Position numbers and translations under genes: made by a program. From Desmodus rotundus (taxonomy: Eukaryota > Chordata > Mammalia > Chiroptera > Phyllostomidae), in NCBI RefSeq assembly GCF_022682495.2, contig NC_071395.1, positions 58,047,242-58,111,241 on the forward strand: 64,000 nucleotides of DNA. Reading direction: 5' to 3'. Under the pieces are notes generated by a model, which searched no databases, had not been told where the DNA came from, and saw only the letters and a list, made by a program, of their open reading frames with translations. Positions 10,701-22,300 of this stretch are shown piece by piece. Each line of letters opens with the position of its first letter. Position 1 is the first letter of the stretch.

Positions 10701-13700
10701 TCTCAGACCGCTGAAGAGCAGATCAACAGGGAGGAGCAGTGGGCCCCCCACCCCACCAAGGGCCAGCACAGGCTCTGGGGGTATGTGGCCAAGGTGCTTT
10801 CAGAACTGGAACCAGGGCATTCCCAGGGAAGTTCAGCAGCATGGACCCTGCCCAGGCCACTCTCCAAGGCCTTCCCAGGGTCCCCAAGTGCACATCCTAT
10901 CAGCCAAGGACCTGGAGCTTCCTGCTTGACTTGTGGAGACTCAACAGGCTCACTTTGATCCCATAGAGGCAGAGATTTCCAAATGTGAGAAGGGAGTGAG
11001 GGAGGGTGCTTGTGAGCACACAGGGGCAGGAAGGATTGCTGCCAGACACATCAGGAGGGGCCTTAGAGGCTGCCATGGAGCCAGAAGCAAAGACTGGCCT
11101 CAGAACCCCCATCTGGTGGACTGTACCCAGGGAAGACATCCTGTTGTGTGTTCTAAGGCCGCAGTTTCTCTGAAAGGCTCTGTAATGTGTTCTGACTTTG
11201 GAATGCTCATGAAAGGCAGGCTGGTGGATAATGTTTTCTCCTCTCCCAGGTCTAGCACAAGCTGAGGGACCAATCCAAGTTCCAGCTCCAGCTCCTGGAC
11301 ATCTGAGGAGCTAACTGCAGGTGCAGAATCAAAGGCACCTACAGATCTTGGAAACATCCGCTTCTAGCATCTGCTCCAGAGCTCCATGCTACATCAACAC
11401 TGGTCACACCTGCAGCTCTGGGCAAGGGCTGCATCTGGAAAAGATCCTGGAAGAGACCTGCAGCCCACACAGGACTGAGTCCCTTGATGAAGTATCACCA
11501 CCTACATGTGCACTGGCTCCTGCAGGAGAACTGCAGCCCACACAGGACACAGCCATCCAGGGGGCTACAAGCTCTATAAGCTTGAGACCGGCTACCAATG
11601 TAGGACATGTCAGTGACAGTATGATTGAGTGTGTAAACTGGTCATTATCACAGAACATAGTATTCAGAACCACATGGCCCTCCCTGGAAGACACTTTGGC
11701 CAACAAGAGGGCATGTGGGGTTTTTCCCAGCCAAGGACATGGACCCCTATCCTGACAAATGGGAACCCATTCCTGATGCACTACTAGGTCCCATCAGGGT
11801 GGAGGGGCCACACTCTAGTTGACATAGAAGCTGAGGTTCTTTGGGGAATTTCTGCGTCACACAGAATTGTGGAAGGAAGGGAAGGGAGGCTGGCCGTCCC
11901 AGTTCACATTGAGCAGAAACATTTACAGACTGAGGCCCAGGGGTGGCCCTAAAAGCTGCACCATGAATCTTCCCCCTGCAGAGGAAACCTGCAGGAAAAG
12001 GCATCAGAGGGCCACAGGCCAGGCTCCCATGAGGACTCCAACCTTGGCAGAGGGTGAGCATGGAGCCTCTAGAGCGGCCAAGGATGGAAAGTCCTGTCTT
12101 GCCTCAGTCCACCGGCAAGTGACATTCTGAAGCCTGGTCTTTTCCACCTGTGTGATTCAGTCTCCACACATTTCTCCCACTTAAAGCTGATGCAATTCCG
12201 GAGATCAAACTAGAAAACTGCGTGCTCCTAATATTTGGTCAAAAGATGCCTCAGCACGGGAAGCAGAAAGAGTTCCCTCTCCCTCTGAGGGTGGAAAGGC
12301 AGCCACTGTCCTAGGCAGGGCAACCGACAAGCACTATTTTCAGACACCGAATTTCAGGGGCTGTTGCTCTGCCTGTGTGAGTCCCTTCAACTTCTAACCG
12401 GAGGAGTCTGAGGTACTGGCTGCTCCTGGCCCCACTTCATGACCCTGGAGCAAACCTGTCCTCTGGTGAAGGAGGGCTTGGGCGTGGCCTCAGGAGCCAG
12501 TGAGGGAGCTGGCCCTTCTCCCAGAACAATGAGCTGATGATGCTGCAAGATTTCTAAGTTCAAGAGGAATGTTTGGGTCTGCACCTCATTAAAACTAGCA
12601 TAGAAAGTGAAGGAACAGAACCACAAGTCCCTACTGAAAGAGGAATAGGACTTTAATATAATATTCAAATGTAGCATTTATTATTTATAACAAATAAATA
12701 TTGTTTGTCTAAATCTGTAAAGAGTCCTTGGGAAACGGGTGTCAGGGAGATGGAGTGGGGTTCCTCTCTCTTCCCCTGGCCTTAAACCCCCCAGTGTCCT
12801 CCTTGGCCTCAGCACAGGAGGAGCTGGCCCAGGGCACCGAGGGCCGGGCCGTGTCCTCACTGCCAATCTGGACACTCTCATCCCTGACCTTGATGATGCT
12901 GGTTCCCGTGGCCTTGAGCGTGCTGCTGGGTAACTGAGACCAGGCTCCCACTAGCAGCACAGGATTTGGCTGCAGCAGAGTGGCATCTGTGAGCTCCCAG
13001 GAGCCATACCTCAGAAGTCCCTCCCCATGTCAGGGGCCCCAGTGATCACCCTACAACAAAACCTGGGGCTGGCCAGGGAGCCATGAGCAGAGTCTGTCTG
13101 TACTGGCTGCAGTCAGCGTCCCCTGCCACTCCCAGCCCCTCATGCTTCTCTGAGCAACTCCACACCCCGGATCCAGGCCCCAGTTTGCTCCTCAGGCCCT
13201 AGTGTGTAATTTCCTGCAGCACCTGGAGGAGCAGAGTCTCTGTCACTACTTTGTGTTGCTGAGGCCAGAGGGAAGGAGAGGATGCAGACGTGGCCTGGGT
13301 GGGGGTGCTGTAGGGGCTTTGTGGTCAGTGGGGAGTGGGGCAAATGACCAGTTCCAGAACTCTGCTAGCATGGGAACCCTCCTCCCCTCTGATTTCATGC
13401 AGGTCCTACCTGTGCTCAGTACCAACAGCCCCTCCTCCAGGAAGTTATTCTTGATGCCACCCACGGGAGGGCTCTCCCACTTCTCTGTTATAAATTCTCC
13501 CAATAAATGTCAGGTGCAGAGTGTTGTGCCTGGGGGCTGGGGTGTCTCTGATCTCCACTTCCATCCCTTCCTCTTCCACACTGAAAGGGCTAGTGGCTCA
13601 CTTTATTCTTTTCTTGGTGGTTGATCTCACTCCCCTGAAAGGCAGGTAGCCAGGTCCACCAGAAAGAGCCCCATGCCATGACTAGCCCCTGATGCTCACC

Positions 13701-15025
13701 CCTCCCCCATGATGCTGCAGCCAGGTCCCAGGTCAGGTGGAAAATGCAGAAAAGAGGACCATTACTCAGGCCAGGCTCTGGGCTCCTTCCCCTGTCCAGG
13801 GGAAGAAAACAGGAGCGGGACCCAGGGATTTTGTAGCCTGGCCTCTGCGATCGCAGCAGTGGGTCCTCAAGAAATGTCCCCGCTACAGAGATGACAACAG
13901 AGGCTCAGAAATGTCAAATGGCTGCTCAAGGACATGCAGGTCAGAACCGAGAACTGTCCAAGGCTAGGGTTGTGTAACTTTTCCTTTCAGCTACTGAGGA
14001 TTGGTCTGCTCCTGACATGGAGGTGAGACAAGCTGAGCCTCTCTTAAAGGGACAAGAATGTTCTTCAGTCATGTTTTGTAAGCCTCTCCTAGATAAGTTT
14101 AAAGTTTCTCTTCAGGCACTCTCCGAAGTGCTCCACTCTGCACCTGTGTTGGTCCATATCAGCCTGAGAAACCAAGGAGTTCCTGAAAGCAGAGCTCCAC
14201 GCTGAGCCAGCCAGGTCGGTGGCTGCCATCCCCGGCCAGACCTGGACAGCAGAGAGATCTATCTGCGCCTGTGCAAAGGACGAGCCCTGTGTGAGCCAAC
14301 TCCCATGGCAGTTGGGGAGCCTGGTCTTCATTAGTGTGTATTCCCTTGAATCAGGCTCCCTCCCTTTCTCCTTCTCTCCACCTTGTTTTCAGAAAACCTC
14401 TTCTTTTGAATTTTTTTGCCTTTTAAAATTTCTATCTTGAAGAGAGGGGGAGCAAGAACCCCTTTGCCAGTGACAGGGAGAGGGTCTGGGGAACCTTGTC
14501 CCTCTGCAGTTTGGAGACATTGTACAAAAAACACACAGCATATGAAAACCATTGACTTCAGAAAACACACGTATTTTCTCGTCCTTTTACATTAAAGGGC
14601 ATTTTGAGACCCTTCTTATGGAGATCCCAGATTAGCAAAGGGACAAATGTCTGGATATTCCAGAGTGGAGGAATCTGATCACCAGGCAGGAATCTGAGTA
14701 GATGATACAGGAAGGGAGAAAAAAAAACCCCATGGGGCTAATAAAAAGCTGGCAGGTGACTCAAAATATCCATGAGGCAACTGCAAATCAGGGACCATGG
14801 TGTTTGCATTGGACAACCGGCCGTCAGATTCATAAAAATTGAAATGAATGAGAAATCCCTATGCAGGACTAGAGGATCGGAAGCAGCCACCATGAGACTG
14901 CTGTTGGCAACAGGACTCATGCAACCTCTTTGAATTGGCTGTAGCTATTAAAATTTACACACATAAGTCCTCCCACCAGCTGTCCCATGCCTGGGTGGCA
15001 GTGTCCAGCAGGGGGTCCATATATA
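10701..15025. other. Unassigned non-coding region
   Basis: About 4.3 kb without a gene I can name. Several open frames exist (10669-10929 plus, 11321-11755 plus, 11404-11781 minus, 12387-12677 minus, 12728-12937 plus, 13202-13624 plus), but they overlap on both strands, have no recognisable motif and their composition follows the local GC content. A MIR-like piece sits near 13880-13960. Decayed exons or old repeats cannot be excluded. Confidence 0.4.
13880..13960 (-). mobile_element. MIR SINE fragment
   Basis: GAGATGACAACAGAGGCTCA followed by CTGCTCAAGGACATGCAGG resembles the reverse complement of the MIR core, in the order expected for a minus-strand MIR. It is a short and diverged match judged by eye. 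Confidence 0.4.
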
Positions 15026-15029
15026 TTGA

Positions 15030-15480
15030 GTCACCCAAATTCCCATATTGACTTTGTAACCCCTGGAATTTCACAATGTGCCTGTATTTGGATTTATGGT
15101 CTTTAAAGGAGAAGTTAAGGTCGGGTTCTTTGGGGTGGGCCCTCACCCAACAGACCAGCATCCTTAGAAGGAGAGAGAGTGAACAGAAGCACAGAAGGGC
15201 ATCCAAACGACGCAGAATATGGCCACCTACAACTGAGGAGGGACTTTTGGGGAGGAGCCAGCCTTGACGATACCCTCATCTCAAACATCTGTCCTCCAGA
15301 ACGTGAGAAAATGAATGTCTGCTGTTGACCCCACCCAACACAGCACTGTGTTCTGGCTGCCCCAAGACAGTCCACTGGGACACACTTAGGTGTTCCCGGT
15401 GGCCACGCTGATGTGGCAACTGGATTGAGTACATTAAGGTCCACAACACTGACAGGCTGCATTGCTGTGACAAACAGTCT
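15030..15480 (+). mobile_element. ERVL-MaLR-like LTR fragment
   Basis: The order of phrases fits a MaLR (MST/MLT1-like) LTR on the plus strand: TTTCACAATGTGCCTGTATT near 15070, GGTCTTTAAAGGAGAAGTTA near 15098, GGGGTGGGCCCTCACCCAA near 15133, ACCAGCATCCTTAGAAGGAG near 15154, and CTGTCCTCCAGAACGTGAGA near 15290. These relics are non-autonomous and old. The open frames over it are chance. Confidence 0.6.
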
Positions 15481-18400
15481 CCCTTATGAAATGTTATGGG
15501 GACATGTGAGGTCACAGCTCCTGACCTGGCAGGTATGCATGATATCTTCTGTGAGATGACAAGCTATAGAGAAATGGATGGAATGGCTTAATGCATTCCC
15601 CTTCCTGTGTGCAAACCATTCTGTAAGGCTTGGAGAAGGTCTGGAGGGACGGGTGAGCTGACTGCTATGCAGGATACCTGGGGCTGTTCAAATGATAAAA
15701 ATAGCACACTGCAAAGATGCTCATGGTCTACTGTGATGTGAAAACAATGTAATTATTTCTCTAACATTCCCACCAATACGTGAGAAGTGTCTTTCTTCCC
15801 CCCACTCACGAAGCTAGCATTGGGGGAGTGGAGGTCCAGGTTCCTGTGGTAGCAGGGCTGTGGGACACTCCAGTGGGAAGGCCTGGGGGGCACCAGGGGA
15901 GTCCCCATATTTGAGTCCGGTCATCTTGGGGTCCTGGAGGTACAGAGCCCTGTCCCTTCATTTTCACCTCAGACCATCCCTGACTGTAGCTGGTAGCCTG
16001 GTACACCTGCCCCGTCCCAGGAGACAGAGTAATTGTAGGCGTCTAACTGCTCCTCCATGGTCTCCTGGGAGAGCTCTGCAAAGACAGCACCCAGCAGCCA
16101 AGCAGGGAGGCACCGGGGCTTCACCAGGAGGTGGGAAGCGTCCATGAGAAACTTTGCTCCCCAGATTAGACACAGAGGGGCATCTGCACAGACGTCCAGC
16201 CTGGTGGGGGGGGGCAAAATGACACCTTGGGGCTCAGTAATAACAAGTACATAGAGAAACTTGATCCCCACATTCACTTTCCCATCCTGCCAGCCATGAC
16301 CTGGGTATGAAAATGACAAAGCTGCCAGGCATCCAACACTAAACCACGTGCTCTTGCCCAGGATGGGCCCCTCATCCCAAGCTTTCCCTTATCATCCTCC
16401 AACACACACACATGCATGCACACACATGCACTCGTGCAGAACGAGGGGTAAGGGGAGTGGGGCTGCCCAGGAGGAATCACAGTTGTGGCCTGGCTGGATC
16501 ACCCTACTTTGGGCTGCCCTGTGTTAGCTGAGGCATTGCAGGTGAGGGATCAGCCAATGGAACATCTCTCACTCTGAGCTTTCCTTAGCCCAGAGACTTG
16601 GAAAGTCAGGAAATGAGAAAACATGCTACTCTGTTGAACGTCTCTGGTCAAGTGAGCTGGACAGGGGGCTGTCTCTAGACTGTGGGTGCCTAGTTACCAG
16701 TGTCACCAAGGAAGTGAGGTCACTTCTTCAAGGTCCCATTACCTTGGTCCTTTCCTCCAATCAGGCTCATCCAATGCAGCTTCTGGGCTGTTGACTGCTC
16801 GCCCTCCTCATTCATGTCATCTCCCCATCTGTACACCCATGCCCCACATAGCCTGCCCCTGGCTCCCTGGAAATATGCCAGGTTCCCAGCTTGGAGGACA
16901 GAGCTGAGTTCATGCCTCTTTTCTTACCAGTCCTGGAAAAACCTTTGTGCCTCTCGGGCCTCCCTAGTCTCCCAACCTGCACTATGAGGGTGACGCACTT
17001 CCTGAGGACATCATCAACTGTGGAGAACATAGTACCTATAACGCCAGTGGGCTGGAGTCACAGAAATCTGATGCATAAATGTAGAGGTGGAAGAATGACA
17101 GGAATGAGTGATACATAGCATGGAACACCACTCAAAACTGGCCTGGGGGACAGCTGTGTGATCTTGAGGAGTCACTACCCAGCTTGACCTCATTTTCAGA
17201 TCTGCACCTTCAAGGGGTTAAGATCAGAGGAAATTCAGACATTGTCATCCACTGGCCTAACACCTTCCAGTGGCCTTCTGTTAAACATAGAATCAAACCC
17301 TGTGCTCAAGTCAGTCCCTGTGGGGCTAGTCTCCACAGTGGCTCCTAGTGATCCTGCCTCTGGGTGGGATCATCCTTATGTACCCACTGAGTGTAAGTAA
17401 CTGGCTTCTGAACAACAGAATGCAGCCAAGGTGATGGGATGTCAGGCCTCAGGTGAATGAGAAAAACTGTCACTTCTGTCACACTCTTATTCTTGTGTTT
17501 CCTCCCTTCCTCTCTACCTCTGCTTCAGTTTCTTTCTGTCTCTCTGTCTCTGCCTGTCTATCCCTTTCTCAGCCATAGCTCCTGAACTGGGAGAGCAAGT
17601 GCCAATGTTTCAAGCTGTCCTGTGCAGAGGCCCCCAGGAGAGAACCGAGGGAGTGCCAAGGTCAACAGCAGGAACTCAGGTTTCTTGTTTCAGACCGAAT
17701 CCTAACAAAACCCAGGCAAGTGAGCTGGGAGCGAGTCTGCCCCAGTCGAGCCTCAGCTGAGATGCAGCCCCTACTTCATAGACACCTAGGAGCAGAGGCA
17801 ACCAGCTGAACTGGGCCCAAACACCTTGTCCACAGAACTCTGGGGTGTTAACATTTGTACTTTACAGGTGCAAGGTTTGGGAGCAAGATTGTTTATGCCT
17901 TAGTTTCTCCATCTGACAGTTGGCAATAATAATAAACATACCTTCTCTGAGGTTATCCTGGAGAGTGTTAAAGAACTAATGTTTGAAAAATGGTTGGAAC
18001 ACTTGGGTGTCACAACTACTGTGTCTATATGTTATAATTTTTTTAAATGCCTCTTGCACCTGAGGTGGGGACTGGTGCCTGGCAGCACATAGGGAGCACT
18101 TCATAACAGGATAAATGGTGAATGACTGGTGCTATGGAAAGCCTTGCAAACATCCCCTCCTGTCCTGGCCTCGCATTGGCCATATGAGGAGCTGGGTCAG
18201 ACCATCCATCTGTGTAGCCCTTTTTATGGTTTGGGACCAGAACTTCTCAGGATCCTGGGGACTTCTAGAGAGACATGGGATTTCCTGGGTTGGGGTGGAG
18301 GTTGCCAGGGTCAGCTGAGCCTCCTCCAGGGAAGGCAGGAGCCCTGACCTGAGGACAGAACCAGCCCCAGCCCAGGGTCTGGAAGCCAGGAAGAGGAGCA

Positions 18401-18782
18401 GACAAAGCCCAGGAAGCTCTGACGGAACTGGGAGAGGCCAGGAGAAACTCCTGGGGCCCATTCACCAGAGCTCCTGCTGCATGGAAGGCCCTGGGCAGAG
18501 ATATTTGAATGACTCCTTTTCAATCTAGAAGTGCAACTTTTATTTGTTCAAAATTATACATATGTCTAACATTTAAATAGTGAACCTCTTTGCTGAGTGT
18601 GGGCTGCATGGCTGTCTGTGTGGCCAAACAAGGACCTCATTTCCCGGGCACAGCTGCACAATGGGAATCTGCTGCCTCTGGGGGTGAAAGCTCCAAGTCC
18701 TTGGCCTCCAAAGGAGGCTCAAACAGGGCACAGTAGGGAGGCAGCTGAGAGCCCCTTCACCCTCCCCAGCTTAAAGCTACCT
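15481..18782. other. Mostly unassigned non-coding region
   Basis: I see no confident gene. It holds an exon-like minus-strand open frame near 16007-16200 (described as a finding), a short CA-rich patch near 16400-16430, possibly an old LTR around 17560-17860, and a MIR near 17880-18000. The rest shows nothing recognisable. Confidence 0.4.
17880..18005 (+). mobile_element. MIR SINE fragment
   Basis: TTAGTTTCTCCATCTGACAG followed by GCAATAATAATAAACATACC and a GGTTATCCTGGAGAGTGTTA segment is the typical 3' half of a plus-strand MIR, diverged. Confidence 0.65.
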
Positions 18783-19134
18783 GCTGCCAGAATATTGTTC
18801 AGCCTTGAAAAGGAAGGGAATTCTGACACAGGCTACAAGCACATGAACCTTCAGGATGATATGCCAAGAGAAATGAACCAGTCGCAAAAGGACAAATACA
18901 GGATAATCTCACTTGTGTGATGTCCCTAGTGAAGTCATATTCACAGAGATGGAACTGGAGGAGGTTTCAAGAGGGTGGGAGGAGAGGGGAGATGGTGTTT
19001 CCGGTTTGCAAGATGAGAAGAGTTCTGGAGAGGGTGGTGGTGACAGCTGCGCAGCAATGTGAATGTAACTGATACCACTGAGCTGTGCACTTACAAATGA
19101 CTAAGATACTAAAGTTTGTTGTGTGTACTTCAAA
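18783..19134 (+). mobile_element. L1 3' end fragment
   Basis: Typical L1 terminal sequence in order: AAATGAACCAGTCGCAAAAG near 18873, GGACAAATACAGGATAATCTC, GTGATGTCCCTAGTGAAGTC, and GAGCTGTGCACTTACAAATG near 19080. It ends directly against the poly-T run of the ferritin retrocopy at 19135 and has no A-tail of its own, so its end was probably trimmed by that insertion or shared with it. Confidence 0.7.
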
Positions 19135-19745
19135 TTTTTTTTGTGCAAAAAGCTTTATTGTTTCCACTTGGTCCAATGCATGCGACAGGGCTCCAGGGTG
19201 GTTAAAATGGTTTCAGGGAGAGGCTTAGGCAGAAGCCAGACACCACGGGGACACACAGGGGCCTCTCAAAGGCTCTGGGCTCCAAGGATGAGCTTTTCAG
19301 AGAGATACTGGCCAGGCCCAGCCTGGGACCACCAGCCTGCAGAGGTGTCAGGTGTTGTGCATCTTCTTGATGAGCTTCACCTCCTCACCCAGGAAATCAC
19401 AGAGCTGAAGGTCTGTGCAGGCAGAACCTGGGGTCTGGGTCAGGTTCTTCTCCAAGGCCAGGGCAGCTTCCCTGGTATCCTGAGTGTGACCCACTCATCT
19501 TGGGAAGGCTTCAGCACATCCTGGAAGAGAACGCAGCCATCACACTGGTATTGCAGCTTTAATAGACGCTCAGTGCCCTTGGCATCTCCTTGACCAACTG
19601 GGAGAAGAAGTGGCCCACGCCCTGTAGAGCCACACCAGACAGATGCAGGGGTAGGAGGCCCGCAGATGCAAAGTGACCAGGTAGTTGACAGCAGCCTCCA
19701 CCTGGGTGGAGTAATTCTGATGAATCTGGAAGCTTGTGGTTGCTC
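19135..19745 (-). pseudogene. FTL: Ferritin light chain retropseudogene
   Basis: A processed, intronless copy of the ferritin light chain mRNA on the minus strand. The start of the protein is visible as FQIHQNYSTQVEAAVNYLV near 19730-19675 (FTL begins SSQIRQNYST). Further matches are LFQDV and DEWV near 19525-19490, LEKNLTQT, LQLCDFLG and EEVKLIKKM near 19385-19355. The 3' UTR is kept, with AATAAAGCTTTTTG at 19159-19146 and an A8 tail (T run 19135-19142). The start codon is lost, there are frameshifts and stops, and short deletions remove residues in helices after LEKNL and after DFL. Ferritin L nucleates iron cores in the cytosolic 24-mer; this copy cannot make it. Confidence 0.88.
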
Positions 19746-20694
19746 GGCAATGAAGAGTTAAGACAAAAAATACCATTGGCTGGTCTCGGGGGCCGAGGGT
19801 GGCTGAGGTGGTTCTAAAGGTGGCAACTGGAAAAGATGTTAGAGGGCAGCTGGAAAGAAGGGGTGTCCCTAGGTCTGTTCCACCCAAACCCTGTTGAAGC
19901 AAGAGACAAATCCCAGGACCACCAAGGGCACTGTCTCATCAATTTTTTAAATTAAAAAGAAAGTCCCTGGTGCTGCTCAGAAGTGGCAGTCACTGTGACA
20001 CCCATCTGGAAGGACATGACTAATGTCCCTTGTCAGGGACAGGGCAGAGGACATCCATGAAGGCCCTGGTCAGGCACGCGTCCCTTGGGTTTAAATGTTG
20101 AGACCAGAAGACAAACCTACTGCAGGACTCCAGCCCACAGAATCACAGACACAGCCTCGGATCTCAGGAGAAAGCACCACTCCTTAGTAATTAGATGCAA
20201 TGTGACCCCGGAGCCTCAGCAGAAGGCCTTTGGGGGAATAGGCTGGAAAGTTCCTCACCTGTCCTGGGATCCTGCTCCATTTGCTGATGATTGCGGGAAG
20301 GGATTTGGTCAGGTGATAGCTGAGCAGGACAGAGACTGGCCCAGTCCAGTCATCCACATGATAAACCAGCAGCCCCTCCTCACGAGCTTCAAAGTCCACA
20401 GGCACCTTGTATCCACAGCCTCATCACACACACGCGGTTACTCAACCCCCCGGGATAGCTCCCACTCATATATCCTAACACCCACCCCTGCTCTCCAGAT
20501 CCCATGCATGGAAGCTTTTCCCTTGGTTGGCCTTATGTGAAAATGAGTGATGATACCCTCAGGAAACAGATGGCCCTTTCAGTGGCTTATCCACATGAGA
20601 AGCAATTGAGAAGGAAGGAACTTTATCAGGTCTGAGGACTTTACAGAAAGATGTGGAAAGACCATGAGTGACACCTGTGTCCACACAGTCAAAG
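19746..20694. other. No feature recognised
   Basis: About 950 bp between the ferritin retrocopy and the telomere-like tract. An open frame at 20085-20540 (plus) has no family resemblance. I see no repeat I can name. Confidence 0.4.
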
Positions 20695-21330
20695 CAATCC
20701 TAATCCTAACACCAACCCAATCTTTAAAGCTAATACTAACCCTGACCCAACCCTACTTCTAACCCTACACATGTCTCTACAAACCCTAATATTGACCCAT
20801 TACCCTCACCCTTACCCCTAACCCCTCGTCCTAGTCCTAATGCAATAACCCTTAACCCTGTCCCTAGTCCCAACCCTAACCCTACCCCAACCACTATTTC
20901 TAACCCTACAAAACCCCTGCCCAACCCCTAATGTTGACCCATTACCTTCACTCTTACCCCTAACCCTTTTCCCTAACTCTAACATGCTAACCCTTAACCC
21001 TGTCCCTACCCTGACCCTAGCCCTAATATTAACTCCTTACACTTACTGTCACCCTACCACTAATCTTAACCTCTTATCTTCACCGCCACTATAACCCCCA
21101 AATTCTCACCATAAAACTAACCCTAACCGTCAGTCTAATTCTAAACCTAACCCTTATCACAACCTTAAATCTAACTCTAACCCTAAAGTTAACCTAACCC
21201 TAAACCTACCCTAAAACAACCCTAATCCCCTAACCCTAACCCCCTAACCCTTTAACCCTGACCCTGAGTCTTAACCCTGATCTTTAAACTCGAGCCTGAG
21301 CCCAAACCCCTAAACCTAACCCCTATTTTT
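20695..21330 (+). repeat. Degenerate telomere-like (CCCTAA)n tract
   Basis: About 635 bp built almost entirely from CCCTAA and one-base variants (CCCTGA, CCCTTA, CCTAAT, TCTAAC, ACCCTACC), all with the C-rich strand on the plus strand. Perfect hexamer runs are only two or three units long, so it is old. Within it a longer unit repeats: TTGACCCATTACC at 20792 and 20934, and CTTAACCCTGTCCCT at 20851 and 20993, both 142 bp apart. A third, shortened copy starts near 21025. Open frames across it (Gly/Leu-rich on the minus strand) are translations of the repeat. It is an interstitial or former subtelomeric block. Confidence 0.85.
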
Positions 21331-22300
21331 ACTCTCTGCACACACTGCGCCACCCCCCGCCCAAACCACACAAGGAAAGACTTTCCTTTGGGAACAATTC
21401 ATGGGTTAGGGGCCTGAGAAGAAACAGACGGCTGGAGTTGAGAATAGGATCAAGACAATGGTAGGAAGCAGCTCTGTGCTGGGGCAGGGCTGTCCAGTCT
21501 CCCAACAGCCTGTGTGCAGGCCCATAGCTGGGGAGAGAGGATGATGCCAGGCTGACAGGCAGGGTGTACCTAAATCTCTCAGGGGCCAGCTGTAGGGCGC
21601 CCTGCAGTGGACAGGGTCTGAGGTCCTGGGTTCCCCTCTGTGGAGCCTGGAATGAGGATGAGCAGCCCAAATGTGGCGGGGCTACAGGGCAGGAGGCCTG
21701 TGTCCTCCTCCACACATCAGGAGCATGGAGTGGTAACCCCAGGGTTCCTCATGGTTGGAGAAGTGTCTGATGGACTCAGTTCTTCATCGACAGTCCACAG
21801 TACCTGAGCTCCCTGGCGGACCCCCAAGCAAGAGCAGCTTGGGGACTGAGGGCCTGGTGTAATTTAGAATGGGGCTGAGCAGGAACCATGAGTCTAGCCA
21901 GAGTCCAGGACAGAACCATCCTCACTGGAGCCTCCAGGTCTTCATTTGGAAGTGGGACCAGAGTCATTGTCTATGCTTGGTAAGTGAACAGGACACCCAG
22001 GGCTAGCAGAGGGGAACTGGGCACAAGGGATTATTGAGGTTCCGTTCATTATCCCTAGAGTCTGTAGGCCCCTCTGCCTGTCCTGAGCACCCTGTGGGGT
22101 GGACCCAAGATCAACGCTGGGGATAACACAGATTAAGCAGGGAGACTCTGGGACAGACACAGCTGCCACCACTTACTCCCAACAGTTCCAGAACACACAG
22201 CTTGTTAAGGCAGGGGCCTGATGAAGGGCAGGCCGGTTCTGAGTTATCTCTTCCCCGCTTATGGCTACAAGGGTCACCTGTGCAGGGCCCAGAGTGACTG
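21331..22300. other. No feature recognised
   Basis: About 970 bp of moderately GC-rich sequence after the telomere-like tract. Open frames on both strands overlap and have no motif. No repeat was recognised. Confidence 0.4.

Noticed and set aside
12728..12960. Open frames on both strands near 12.7-12.9 kb, one with a hydrophobic C terminus
   Set aside because: Three overlapping frames are open, with no conserved motif or splice context.
20736..20924. Gly/Leu-rich open frame (minus strand)
   Set aside because: It is the translation of the telomere-like hexamer tract and has no other support.
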